Assembly: GCA_016716535.1 (NCBI GenBank) | Contig: JADJWD010000002.1 | Coordinates: 124,001-188,000 of the forward strand | From: Betaproteobacteria bacterium | GTDB taxonomy: Bacteria; Pseudomonadota; Gammaproteobacteria; Burkholderiales; Burkholderiaceae_C | Reading direction: 5' to 3' | Length of the DNA: 64,000 nt | Shown here: piece after piece, positions 43,536-52,254 of the stretch | Layout of the letters: the number at the start of each line of letters is the position of its first letter | Numbering within the stretch: position 1 is the first letter of the stretch | Translations under genes and position numbers: made by a program | Notes under the pieces: model-generated | Told to the model about the DNA's origin: nothing | Seen by the model: the letters and a program-made list of their open reading frames with translations, nothing else | The model's database searches: none

Positions 43536-44222
43536 ATGTCCGCCCCGATCGCCCACCGCACGCTCTCCTCGGCGATTGCCGAGCAGTTGCGCCGGTCGAT
43601 CCTCGGCGGCCAGCGCGCCGCCGGCACGCAGTTGAGGCAGGACGCGCTGGCGGCCGAGTTCGGCGTCAGCCGCATCCCCGTGCGCGAGGCGCTCTTCCAG
43701 CTCGAGGCCGAGGGGCTGGTGCGCATCGAGCCGCACAAGGGCGCGCTCGTGGCCGGCTTCGCGCTCGCCGAGATCGACGACGTGTTCGACCTGCGCGTGC
43801 TGCTCGAGCCGCGCCTGCTGGCCGCCTCGGCGCCGCGGCTCACAGCGGCCGACTTCGCCGAGATCGAGCGCCTCGACGCCGCGTTTGCCGAGGCGATCGC
43901 GCGGCAGGACGTGGCGCGCTGGGGCGAGCTGAACGCGCTGCTGCACGAAAGTCTCTACCGCCACGCCGGGCTGCCGCGCACGCAGGCGATCGTCGCGACG
44001 CTGCTGCAATCGAGCGACCGCTACACGCGCGTGCAGATGAACCGAAGCGCGGCGCTCGTGCGCGCGCAGCGCGAGCACCACAAGCTGATCGCGCTCGCCC
44101 GCGCCGGGCGCATCGACGAGGCGTGCACCTACCTGCGCGCGCACATCGAGGCGGTGCGGCAGGATCTGCACAAGCTGCTGGCGCCTGCGCCCCCCTCTGC
44201 CCGAAAACAGGCCCGCCGATGA
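43536..44222 (+). CDS. GntR family regulator, FadR/FCD subgroup
   Basis: A 228-residue regulator. Residues about 8-75 are the winged-helix domain (LSSAIAEQLRRSILGGQ, then FGVSRIPVREALFQLEAEGLVRIEPHKG). Residues about 80-215 are the all-helical FCD ligand domain (DDVFDLRVLLEPRLLAASAPRL, NALLHESLYRHAGLPR, REHHKLIALARAGRIDEACTYLRAHIEAV) with the His residues that bind metal in family members. It presumably senses an intermediate of the hydroxyproline route and controls both divergent operons through the repeat at 43457-43483. Its stop overlaps the epimerase ATG (ATGA), so regulator and enzymes are cotranscribed. Confidence 0.9.
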   Translation: MSAPIAHRTLSSAIAEQLRRSILGGQRAAGTQLRQDALAAEFGVSRIPVREALFQLEAEGLVRIEPHKGALVAGFALAEIDDVFDLRVLLEPRLLAASAPRLTAADFAEIERLDAAFAEAIARQDVARWGELNALLHESLYRHAGLPRTQAIVATLLQSSDRYTRVQMNRSAALVRAQREHHKLIALARAGRIDEACTYLRAHIEAVRQDLHKLLAPAPPSARKQARR

Positions 44223-45190
44223 CTCCCGCGCCGAACGCCCCCCCAACGGTTCCCACCCGCCTCATCGACAGCCACACCGGCGGCGAGCCGACGCGCCTCG
44301 TCATCACCGGCGGCCCTGACCTCGGCAACGGCCCGATGGCCGAGCGCCGCGAGCGCTTCCGCACCCGGCACGACCCATGGCGCCGCGCACTCGCCAACGA
44401 GCCGCGCGGCAACGACGTCATCGTCGGCGGCGTCGTCACGCCGCCCGAGCGCGCGGGCAGCGTCTGCGGCATCGTCTTCTTCAACAACACCGGTTACCTC
44501 GGCATGTGCGGCCACGGCACGATCGGCCTCGTCGCGACGCTCGCCTGGCTCGGCCGCATCACACCCGGCGTGCACGCGATCGACACGCCGGTGGGCACGG
44601 TGCGCGCCGAGTTGCACGCCGACGGCCGCGTCACGGTGGCCAACGTGCCCTCGTATAGGCACCGAGCGCACGCCGCGCTCGACGTGCCCGGCCACGGCCG
44701 CGTGCACGGTGACGTGGCGTGGGGCGGCAACTGGTTCTTCCTCTGCCACGACCACGGCCTCGCGCTCGATCTCGCGCACCTGGAAGCGCTGACAACGCTC
44801 TCGAACCGCATCCGCGCTGCGCTGCAGGCCGCGGGCATCACCGGCGAGGGCGGCGCCGAGATCGACCATGTCGAACTGCTCGGCCCGCCGCGCGAGGCGG
44901 GCCACCACGGGCGCAGCTTCGTGCTTTGCCCCGGCGGCGCCTACGACCGCTCGCCGTGCGGCACCGGCACGAGCGCGAAGCTCGCGTGTCTCGCGGCCGA
45001 CGGCAAGCTGGCGCCCGGCGAGGTATGGCACCAGGAGAGCGTCATCGGCTCGGTGTTCGAGGCGCGGTACGAGCCGGCGGTGGATGGCCGCGCCGTCCTC
45101 CCGTTCATCACCGGCCGCGCGCACGTGACGCTCGACGCGCAGGTCGTCATCGACCCCGCCGATCCGTTTGCGTGGGGGCTCGGCGGATGA
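44219..45190 (+). CDS. 4-hydroxyproline 2-epimerase (proline racemase family)
   Basis: A 323-residue cofactor-independent racemase. Two catalytic cysteines are visible: GYLGMCGHGTIGL (near residue 97) and YDRSPCGTGTSAK (near 247), each in the family context, and the start DSHTGGEPTRLVITGGPDL is the epimerase signature. The first Cys position marks 4-hydroxyproline epimerase or proline racemase rather than trans-3-hydroxyproline dehydratase, where it is Ser or Thr. It turns trans-4-hydroxy-L-proline into cis-4-hydroxy-D-proline, the first step of hydroxyproline breakdown. Both its start and stop overlap neighbouring genes. Confidence 0.9.
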   Translation: MTPAPNAPPTVPTRLIDSHTGGEPTRLVITGGPDLGNGPMAERRERFRTRHDPWRRALANEPRGNDVIVGGVVTPPERAGSVCGIVFFNNTGYLGMCGHGTIGLVATLAWLGRITPGVHAIDTPVGTVRAELHADGRVTVANVPSYRHRAHAALDVPGHGRVHGDVAWGGNWFFLCHDHGLALDLAHLEALTTLSNRIRAALQAAGITGEGGAEIDHVELLGPPREAGHHGRSFVLCPGGAYDRSPCGTGTSAKLACLAADGKLAPGEVWHQESVIGSVFEARYEPAVDGRAVLPFITGRAHVTLDAQVVIDPADPFAWGLGG

Positions 45191-46536
45191 CGTCGGTGGT
45201 CAGCGCAGGCGCAAGCAACGGCGGGCGCGCGGCAGGCGGCAACGAGACGCCGCTGCCGCCGCTCGGCCCCGAGGAGGCCGAAGCCGACATCGCCATCATC
45301 GGCGCCGGCGTCATCGGCCTCTCGATCGCGCTTGCGCTTGCGCAGGACGATGCCGCGCGGCGCATCGTCGTCATCGACCGCGAAGGCATCGCCGCCGGTG
45401 CCAGCCGCGGCAACGCCGGCGCCTATGCGTTCTCCGACATCGAGCCGCTCGCCTCGCCCGGCATCGTGCGCCAGGCGCCGAAGTGGTTGCTCGACCCGCT
45501 CGGGCCGCTGGCGCTTCGGCCCGCGTACCTGCCGCGCATTGCGCCGTGGCTGTGGCGCTTCTGGCGCGCCAGCCGGCCGGAGCGGGTGGCCGCCAGCACG
45601 GCGGCGCAGGCGGCGCTGAATCGCCTCGCAGCCGAGGCAACGCCGCGGCTGCTGGCCGCCGCCGGCGCCACGTCGATGTGGCACGAGGACGGCAACCTGC
45701 ATCTCTACGAAAGCGAGGCCGAGTGGCGCGCCTCGCTGCCCGGCTGGCAGCGGCGCGCCGCGCACGGCATCGCCTTCGAACACGCGAGCGGGCCGGGGGC
45801 GGCCGAGAAGATCGCCTCGTGGCAGCCGGGCGTGAGCCCCGCCTTCGTCGCGGCGACCTTCGTGCCGCGCTGGGCGACCGTCGACGACCCGCGCGTGCTG
45901 GTCGAGCGCATCGCCGCGGCGGCCGCGCAGCGCGGCGTGCGGTTGCGACGCGGTGAAGCACGTGCGCTCGCACCGCGTGGCGACGCCGTGCACGTGCAGC
46001 TCGACGGCGGCGCCGTGCTGCGCGCGCGCCGCGTCGTCGTCTCGGCCGGCGCGTGGTCGCACCGGCTCGCCGCGACGCTCGGCGACGAGGTCCCGCTCGA
46101 AACCGAGCGCGGCTACAACACGACGCTGCCGCCGGGCGCGTTCGCATTGCGGCGCCAGCTGACGTTCCCCGGCCACGGCTTCGTCGTCACGCCGATCGCC
46201 GGCGGCGTGCGCGTCGGCGGCGCGGTCGAACTCGCCGGCCTCGACGCGCCGCCGAACTACGCGCGCAGCGACGCGCTGCTTGCGAAGGCGAAGCGCTTCC
46301 TGCCGGCGTTGCGCACCGAGGGAGGCACGCAGTGGATGGGCTTCCGGCCTTCGCTGCCCGACTCCCTGCCGGCCATCGGCACCGCGCGCGGCGATGCGCG
46401 TGTCGTCCATGCTTTCGGGCATGGGCACCTCGGGCTGACGCAGTCGGCGGCGACGGCGGAGTTGGTGGCAGCGCTCGTCGGCGGGCGTGCGCCGGCGATC
46501 GACTTGCGGCCGTTCGATCCGGGACGTTTCGCTTGA
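45187..46536 (+). CDS. FAD-dependent D-amino-acid oxidoreductase, probable D-hydroxyproline oxidase
   Basis: A 449-residue DadA-superfamily flavoprotein. After a low-complexity head (residues 1-30) comes the FAD motif ADIAIIGAGVIGLSIALALA, the GASRGNAGAYAFSDIEPLASPG block close to DadA, and the C-terminal FAD segment HAFGHGHLGLTQSAATAELVA. It should oxidise cis-4-hydroxy-D-proline to 1-pyrroline-4-hydroxy-2-carboxylate, given that it follows the epimerase with an ATGA overlap. The alternative is broad D-amino-acid dehydrogenase activity; it is distinct from dadA at 31362. Three-gene unit: regulator, epimerase, oxidase. Confidence 0.85.
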   Translation: MTSVVSAGASNGGRAAGGNETPLPPLGPEEAEADIAIIGAGVIGLSIALALAQDDAARRIVVIDREGIAAGASRGNAGAYAFSDIEPLASPGIVRQAPKWLLDPLGPLALRPAYLPRIAPWLWRFWRASRPERVAASTAAQAALNRLAAEATPRLLAAAGATSMWHEDGNLHLYESEAEWRASLPGWQRRAAHGIAFEHASGPGAAEKIASWQPGVSPAFVAATFVPRWATVDDPRVLVERIAAAAAQRGVRLRRGEARALAPRGDAVHVQLDGGAVLRARRVVVSAGAWSHRLAATLGDEVPLETERGYNTTLPPGAFALRRQLTFPGHGFVVTPIAGGVRVGGAVELAGLDAPPNYARSDALLAKAKRFLPALRTEGGTQWMGFRPSLPDSLPAIGTARGDARVVHAFGHGHLGLTQSAATAELVAALVGGRAPAIDLRPFDPGRFA

Positions 46537-46557
46537 GGTCCGAACGGTTCTCTGCCC

Positions 46558-48249
46558 TCAGATCAAGTCCTTGATATCGAGCGCAAACGCGAACCCGTTG
46601 CCCTGGTGCGCCAGGGCCGACTGGATCTGCGCGCCGTGGCCGGTGGGGACGATGCTGACGACGCCGAAGTTGAACTGGTCGACGACGGTCTTCAGCTCGG
46701 CGCGGATGCCCGGCGCGAGTGCGAAGTCCTGGTCGACGTAGACGCCGACGAATGGCTGCCGCGTCTCGATCTGGCTGACGCCCGAGGAGACGAGCAGCGG
46801 CGCACGGGCCTTCACCGGCCGCGCCGCGTGCACTTCGAACGTGGCGCCGATGTGGATGTCGCCGCCCAGGAAGATCAGCTCGCGGCCGCGCGCGCCTTGC
46901 GGCCGGTTGACGAGCCGGGCCGCGAACGCCTTCTTCAGCAAGTCCTGCTGCTCGGCGCGCGAGGCGCGGTGCGACCACTGGTCGCGCGCCTCGTCGAGGT
47001 TGCTGATCTGGAAGGTGCCGAAGTTCGGGTTCGTGCCCGTGAGGCGCTCGACCTTGGCGCTGACGATCGCCTTGACGATGCCGGCGGCCTTGCCGTCGCG
47101 CGAGGTCGGATGGAACAGCTCGCGCTCGTCGCCGCGGCGGAAGGCCTCGATGTCGTCGCTGCGCCCGCCCATCAGCCGCTGCGTCTGGCCGTCGGGGTCC
47201 TGCGAGGCGAGCGGTGTCGCGGTGACGATGGCCAGCGCCTCCACGTCGGCCGGCACGCGCGTGAGCACCTGGTCGACGAAGGCCCACTGCACCGTGCCGA
47301 GGATGGGCTTGTCGGCGCGGAACACGTCGCGCGCGCCGCGGCTGTCGAGCACCATCACCATCAGCCGGCCGCAGCGGAAGACGAACGGCATGCCGACCTG
47401 CTGCCCGGCCGGCAGCGGCCCGTTCACGTAGTTCGGGAACGCGGGGTCGGGCTGGTTCAGCGCGTCGAGGTGGTCGCCCGGGCGCGGGTTGCGGCAGCCC
47501 TGGAAGTGCCAGTAGACGTCGCGCGCGTCCTCGAAGAACGTGGTGCAGCGGCGGAAGATCGCTGCGCCGCGTTTGTGCTTCGCGGCCATCGTCGGGCTGT
47601 CGGCAGCCAGCGACCCCCAGCCGTCGCGGATGTCGTGGTCGTCCCAGACCATGTAGCACGGCGTGTTCGCGAGCAGCCGCGCCACCGGCTCGCGCGACCA
47701 GTTGACGCGGTAGTTCGCGGCCATCGCGCGCCGGCGCGCCGCGCGGTCGGCCTCGAGGCCGCCATCGAAGTGGTCGCGGAAGACGTTGGGCTCGTCTTCG
47801 TCGAGATAGACCTGGTCGCCCATCATGACGATGAACGACGGCTGCGCGCGCTCGACGTGCTCGGCCAACTGCTGCCAGGCGCCCAGCTGCTCGGCGCCGT
47901 TGCACGAGATCGCGTCGAAGAGGATCGGCGTCATCGACGAAGGCGGCGGCATCGTGCGCACCGAGCCGCGCGCGCCGGCGACATGGCGGCCGGCGCGCGT
48001 GATGCGATAGGTGTAGCGGCGGTCGGGTACGAGGCCGCGCACCTGCGCGATGGCGGTGCCGAACTCGCGGGCGCCGGCCGGCTCGGTGCTGACGAAGGGC
48101 ACGAGGCCCGCGCCCTCGACACGCACCGCGTAGTCGGCCGGGTCGTCCGGCACCTGGATCCAGATGCGCGCCGACTGGTGGTCGGTGTGGCCGAGCACCG
48201 GCCCGAGCACGAGGCGCGGCGGGCCGCCGGGGCGGCGGGAGGAGGGCAT
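46558..48249 (-). CDS. PhoD-like metallophosphatase
   Basis: A 563-residue phosphodiesterase/phosphatase of the PhoD-like family. The N-terminal beta domain (GPVLGHTDHQSARIWIQVP... YAVRVEGAG) is followed by the metallophosphatase core: FDAISCNG, IVMMGDQVYLDEDEPN, CYMVWDDHDIRDGWG and LIFLGGDIHIGATFEV, holding the Asp, Asn and His metal ligands. No signal peptide or Tat motif is seen, unlike secreted PhoD, so it may be cytosolic. ATG 48249 has GGAGG close before it; an in-frame ATG at 48348 lies inside the upstream gene. It starts 22 bases after the stop of the large unknown gene, so both are likely cotranscribed. Confidence 0.85.
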   Translation of the reverse strand: MPSSRRPGGPPRLVLGPVLGHTDHQSARIWIQVPDDPADYAVRVEGAGLVPFVSTEPAGAREFGTAIAQVRGLVPDRRYTYRITRAGRHVAGARGSVRTMPPPSSMTPILFDAISCNGAEQLGAWQQLAEHVERAQPSFIVMMGDQVYLDEDEPNVFRDHFDGGLEADRAARRRAMAANYRVNWSREPVARLLANTPCYMVWDDHDIRDGWGSLAADSPTMAAKHKRGAAIFRRCTTFFEDARDVYWHFQGCRNPRPGDHLDALNQPDPAFPNYVNGPLPAGQQVGMPFVFRCGRLMVMVLDSRGARDVFRADKPILGTVQWAFVDQVLTRVPADVEALAIVTATPLASQDPDGQTQRLMGGRSDDIEAFRRGDERELFHPTSRDGKAAGIVKAIVSAKVERLTGTNPNFGTFQISNLDEARDQWSHRASRAEQQDLLKKAFAARLVNRPQGARGRELIFLGGDIHIGATFEVHAARPVKARAPLLVSSGVSQIETRQPFVGVYVDQDFALAPGIRAELKTVVDQFNFGVVSIVPTGHGAQIQSALAHQGNGFAFALDIKDLI

Positions 48250-48271
48250 CGTGGTGAGTGCGTCAGCGCCT

Positions 48272-50326
48272 TCAGCGCTTCCTGCCCGCCTTCTTGCGGC
48301 TGACCGTGCCGTCGCCCGGCGGCCCGTGATGGCCGCCGTTGGGCCCACCGGGCCGCGGCGAGGCGAGCACCGCGTCGGCGAGCGGCTGCGCCGAGCCGCC
48401 GGCCAGCACCTTGCCGATGCCCTGCACGATGCCGGCGGCCTGCGCCGAGCCGAGCGTGGTCTTCAGCGGGTCGGGCGGGTTGGTCAGGCGGCGCTTCTTG
48501 AACAGTGCCTTCGCGCGTTCGACATCGGCGTTGTGCTCCTCGACGCGCGCCGCGCCGACGAGCGCAGTGGCCATCGCCGCGAGGTTGCGCGCGCCGGTAC
48601 CGGCGAGCGCGCGACGCTCGGCGTCACCGAGTTTCAAAAGCGCCGCGGCGGGCTCGAACGGCAGGTTGCGCGGGTCGTCGTCGGGGAGCTTGCGCCAATG
48701 TTCGACCAGCACCGCGACGAGGCCGGGGTCGTCGGCCTTCAGCGGCGTCTCGGCGGCGCCGGCGGCGACCTGGCCGTTGGACAGCAGGCCCGCGACCCGC
48801 TGGTCGATGGCGTTCCAGCGCGCCGTCGTCTCGAGCGCGTGGCTGCGCACCGAGCTGCCGTTGCCGCCGCGCGCCAGCACGCTGCTGCCGCCGATGTCGA
48901 ACACGCCGCGCGGCAGCGGCACGCGAAAGAGCGGGCTCACGCTGGCATTGCTGGTCGTGACGACGAAGGGGCTGCCGTCGCTGCCCCCATTACCGCCGCC
49001 CGCATCGGCCAGGCCGAAGCAGGTGTCGAGGAAGCGGTTCTCGCCGAACAGCAGCCCGCGTTCCAGCGGCGAGCGTGCCACCTCGCGCTCGTACTCGTCG
49101 CGCAGCGTGTCGAGCCACACCTCGAGGAAGTGCTTGTAGCTGGCCCGCCCGGCGGCCAACGCGTCGCCGGTGCCGCTGGGCGAGACGACCGAGGCGATGA
49201 CGAGCTGTGGCCCGAGGCGCAGCCCCCACAGCTCCACCACCGGCCGGCGGAACGTCCCCGCGTTCGGCAGGCCGGCGAGGATGTCGATGTCCAGCTCCTC
49301 GAGCGGCGTGCCGGCAGGGAAGGTGCGGTTCAGGTACTGCACCATGCGGTTGAGCTGCAAGAGGTTCAGGCTCGCATCGAAGCGCTCGCGCACCTCGAAG
49401 GGCCCGGGCGGGCTGTCGAGCAGGCACACGCGCCGCAGCCGCGCGTTCAGGCAGAAGCCGGTGCCTTCCGCCGACTTGGGCACGACGATGACGGCCGTGA
49501 ACTCCTGGATGCCCTCGATGCCCGCCGAGCGCCGCGCCAGCAGCTGCTGGAACCACAGGTGCGGGTCGGCCGGGTCGACCGACAGCTGCGTCAGCGGCTG
49601 CGGCGACAGCGAGAAGCTCAGGTGCGGCGTGCCGACATACTTGGCGCGCAAGAGCGAGATGATGTTCTCGACGTTCGTCGTGTGGCTGACCAGCTCGCGC
49701 CGCTCCTGCGATGCCTGGCGCTGCGTCGAGTCGACGACCTGCGAGACGGCGCGGCTGCTGGCGAGGTCGGTGGTGGTGTTGCTGATGCCGCCGCTGGCGC
49801 CGATCGACACCGGCCCGATGCCGATGCCGATGCCCGCCGAGGCGCTTGCTGTCGTCGTGCTGGCGTGGCTGCGCAGCGTCTCGCGCATCTGCGTGCCGCT
49901 CTTGCCGATGGCCAGCGCTTCGGCCTCGCCCTCGTAGGCGTCGCCGCCGACGACGCCGGTCTGCACCATGCGCCGGTTCAGCGGCGCGGCGGCGTGGAAG
50001 TACGGCCGCACGCTGCCCGGCGCGTGGTCCGGCGCGCTGACCTTCAGGTCGAGCAGCAGGTGCATGCACGGCACGCCTTCGCCGAGGAAGGCCGCGGCAA
50101 TCGGCGACAGGCTCGCCGGGATCGACGCCGGCGATACCGACGCGGTGAGCTTGACGAAGACGATGCGCTCGTCGGGAAAGGCGCCGACGAGCGAGGCGTC
50201 GTCGGGCTCGAAGAAGAACAGCGACAGCGCCGTCTGTGCCGGCTCGCCAGCGGCCAGCGGCTGCGTCGTGGCCGCCAGCTTCCAGGGGATCTCCAGCGGC
50301 GGCAGCCCGGTGGGTTCGTCGGCCAT
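48272..50326 (-). CDS. Uncharacterised 684-residue protein paired with PhoD-like phosphatase
   Basis: I do not recognise this protein. ATG 50326 has GAGGAG 8 bases before it. There is no signal peptide. Residues 1-130 look like a compact domain (ALSLFFFEPDDASLVGAFPDERIVFVKLTASV). A Gly/Ser/Ile segment follows (ASAGIGIGIGPVSIGASGG), rather like pore-forming or amphipathic hairpin sequences, then helices (ERRELVSHTTNVENIISLLRAKYVGTPHLSF). The centre has ordered alpha/beta blocks (EFTAVIVVPKSAEGTGFCLNARLRR), and the last 150 residues are helical and basic, ending RKKAGRKR. It is followed by the phosphatase after 22 bases. Homology search would be the deciding step. Confidence 0.7.
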   Translation of the reverse strand: MADEPTGLPPLEIPWKLAATTQPLAAGEPAQTALSLFFFEPDDASLVGAFPDERIVFVKLTASVSPASIPASLSPIAAAFLGEGVPCMHLLLDLKVSAPDHAPGSVRPYFHAAAPLNRRMVQTGVVGGDAYEGEAEALAIGKSGTQMRETLRSHASTTTASASAGIGIGIGPVSIGASGGISNTTTDLASSRAVSQVVDSTQRQASQERRELVSHTTNVENIISLLRAKYVGTPHLSFSLSPQPLTQLSVDPADPHLWFQQLLARRSAGIEGIQEFTAVIVVPKSAEGTGFCLNARLRRVCLLDSPPGPFEVRERFDASLNLLQLNRMVQYLNRTFPAGTPLEELDIDILAGLPNAGTFRRPVVELWGLRLGPQLVIASVVSPSGTGDALAAGRASYKHFLEVWLDTLRDEYEREVARSPLERGLLFGENRFLDTCFGLADAGGGNGGSDGSPFVVTTSNASVSPLFRVPLPRGVFDIGGSSVLARGGNGSSVRSHALETTARWNAIDQRVAGLLSNGQVAAGAAETPLKADDPGLVAVLVEHWRKLPDDDPRNLPFEPAAALLKLGDAERRALAGTGARNLAAMATALVGAARVEEHNADVERAKALFKKRRLTNPPDPLKTTLGSAQAAGIVQGIGKVLAGGSAQPLADAVLASPRPGGPNGGHHGPPGDGTVSRKKAGRKR

Positions 50327-50479
50327 CGTGCGCTCTCCTCGTTCCGGCGGCCCGGCGGTGCGAGCCAAGGGCGGCGATGGTAGGAAGCGCGAGGCGCGGG
50401 CGGTGCCCTGCGGGCTAGGGGGAACCCACCTTCGAGTGGACGCGCGGGTTCACCACGTTCAGCGCATGGGGATGACGGA

Positions 50480-50878
50480 TCAGGGTCGATCCCGCGGCAC
50501 CGCCAGCGCCACCGCCTCGACCTCGATCAACAGGCCGTGGTGCAGCGCCGGCACCGGCACGACGGCGCGGGCCGGGCGGTGTGCGCCGGCCCACTCGGCG
50601 TAGATCGTGTTGAAGGCGCCCCAGTGTCCGATGTCGGTGAGATAGACGCGCACTTGCAGCAACTGATGCACGCCGGTGCCGGCCGCCTCGAGCGCGGCGC
50701 GCACATTGGCGAGCACCTGGCGCGCCTGCACCTCGAACGGCTCGCCGCCGAGCGCGCGGCCGTCGGGCATCACCGGCAACTGCCCGGCGATGAAGACGAG
50801 GCCGGCGCCAGCGGCGGCGTGGCTGTAGTGGCCGGCCGGCGCCGGGCGGTCGGCGGGGTTGAAGAGCTGCGGGGTCAT
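50480..50878 (-). CDS. RidA family enamine/imine deaminase
   Basis: A 132-residue YjgF/YER057c/UK114-fold protein. The family marks are GHYSHAAAGAGLVFIAGQLP, NVRAALEAAGTGVHQLLQVRVYLTD and RPARAVVPVPALHHGLLIEVEAVA, with the Arg that binds the carboxylate of the substrate and the Glu near the end. RidA hydrolyses reactive 2-aminoacrylate and related enamines before they damage PLP enzymes. The gene lies 90 bases after a D-serine-dehydratase-like gene on the same strand; such an enzyme releases exactly this kind of enamine, so the pair makes chemical sense. ATG 50878 is used. Confidence 0.9.
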   Translation of the reverse strand: MTPQLFNPADRPAPAGHYSHAAAGAGLVFIAGQLPVMPDGRALGGEPFEVQARQVLANVRAALEAAGTGVHQLLQVRVYLTDIGHWGAFNTIYAEWAGAHRPARAVVPVPALHHGLLIEVEAVALAVPRDRP

Positions 50879-50967
50879 CGGCGAAGCTTTCGTGAGAGGA
50901 AACAGCGCAGTTCAGCGCGGGGGCGCGGATGCAAAGCGATGCCGTGCCATGCGGTACGCCGCCGTGC

Positions 50968-52131
50968 TCACCAGCCATTGAAGCGCGGCCAGCGGCCCAC
51001 GACGGCGCCGCCATCGACGACGACATAACCGTCATGTTGCGCCGCCGTCGCACAGGCGTGGTTCGGCAGCACGCGCAGCCGCGTGCCGATCGGGAACCGC
51101 GCCGCCACGTCGCCGGCGGCCGCTGCGCCGCCGCGGTGCTCGACGATGCCGTGCTCCTGGTTGGCCTGCAGCACGACCCAGTCTTCGAGCACCGCGCCAT
51201 GTTCGTCGCAGACGAGGCCGTAGCCCTGGTCGCGCGGCTGCATCTGCGTGCCGCGGTCGCGGCTCATCGCCATCCAGCCGCCGTCGGTGAGCACCCAGCC
51301 TTTGTCGCGCTGATGGCCGATCACGGTCGCCAGCACCGACAGCGCGATGTCTTCCGGCGCGCAAACGCCGAGGCCGGCCATCACGAGGTCCTGGAAGACG
51401 TAGACGCCGGCGCGCACCTCGGTGACGCCCGGCAGCGCGCGCGCGAAGGTCGCCGTCGGCGTCGAGCCGACGCTGACGATCGGGCAAGGCAGCCCGGCGC
51501 CGCGCAGCCGCTCGGCCGCGGCGACACAGCGCGCGCGCTCCTGCTCGGCCATCGCCTCGAGTTCGCGCACGCCGCGGCACTCGTAGCTGGCGCCGCAGTG
51601 CGTCATCACGCCGGCCAGCAGGCCGGCATCGTGCAGGCGCTGGCCGATCGGCACGAGCAGCGGTGAATCCGGCGGCACGCCGGCGCGGTGGCCGTCGCTG
51701 TCGACTTCGATCAACGTCGGCAAGCGCACGCCGTCGCGTCGCGCCGCTTCGGCCAGCGCCTCGGCGGCCGCGACGTTGTCGACGACCACCTTCAGCCGGC
51801 AGCCCTGGCGCACCAGCGTCGCGGCGGCGCCGATCTTCTGCGGCGCGAGCCCGACCGCGTAGAGGATGTCGTCGAAGCCGGCGGCGGAGAACTCGGCCGC
51901 CTCCTTCAGCGTCGAGACGGTGATGCCGCGCGCGCCGGCTTCGCGCTGCCGCTGCGCCACCTCCAGGCACTTGGCCGTCTTGACGTGCGGGCGCAGCGCG
52001 ACGCCCAGTGCATCGATGCGCCGCTGCATCGCGACGATGGCGCGCTGCATGCGCGCCTCGTCGACGAGCGCGCACGGGGTGTCGAGGTCGGCCAGCGTTG
52101 CCGCCGTCATCGTCGTCGTCGTCATCACCAT
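50968..52131 (-). CDS. DSD1-like D-serine/D-threonine dehydratase family (fold type III PLP)
   Basis: A 387-residue alanine-racemase-fold enzyme. Near the N-terminus is LDTPCALVDEARMQRAIVAM, then ALRPHVKTAKC with the PLP-binding Lys (near residue 54), GITVSTLKEAAEFSAAGFDDIL, and near the C-terminus LPNHACATAAQHDGYVV with the H-x-C zinc pair of DSD1-type D-serine dehydratases. It should deaminate a D-hydroxyamino acid to a keto acid and ammonia through an enamine. ATGs at 52131, 52125 and 52110 are all possible. It is divergent from the acyl-CoA ligase with about 120 bases between and is followed by ridA. Confidence 0.85.
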   Translation of the reverse strand: MVMTTTTMTAATLADLDTPCALVDEARMQRAIVAMQRRIDALGVALRPHVKTAKCLEVAQRQREAGARGITVSTLKEAAEFSAAGFDDILYAVGLAPQKIGAAATLVRQGCRLKVVVDNVAAAEALAEAARRDGVRLPTLIEVDSDGHRAGVPPDSPLLVPIGQRLHDAGLLAGVMTHCGASYECRGVRELEAMAEQERARCVAAAERLRGAGLPCPIVSVGSTPTATFARALPGVTEVRAGVYVFQDLVMAGLGVCAPEDIALSVLATVIGHQRDKGWVLTDGGWMAMSRDRGTQMQPRDQGYGLVCDEHGAVLEDWVVLQANQEHGIVEHRGGAAAAGDVAARFPIGTRLRVLPNHACATAAQHDGYVVVDGGAVVGRWPRFNGW

Positions 52132-52254
52132 GCGGCCAGTGTGCCCCACGCCGGTGCGCCGGCGCCGCCGGGTTTCACCCGCTGGCGCCGTGCGCGCCGC
52201 GCCGCCAAGCTCAGGCGGCCCAAGGAACCACACCCCGCCCGAGGAGCGCGCCGC

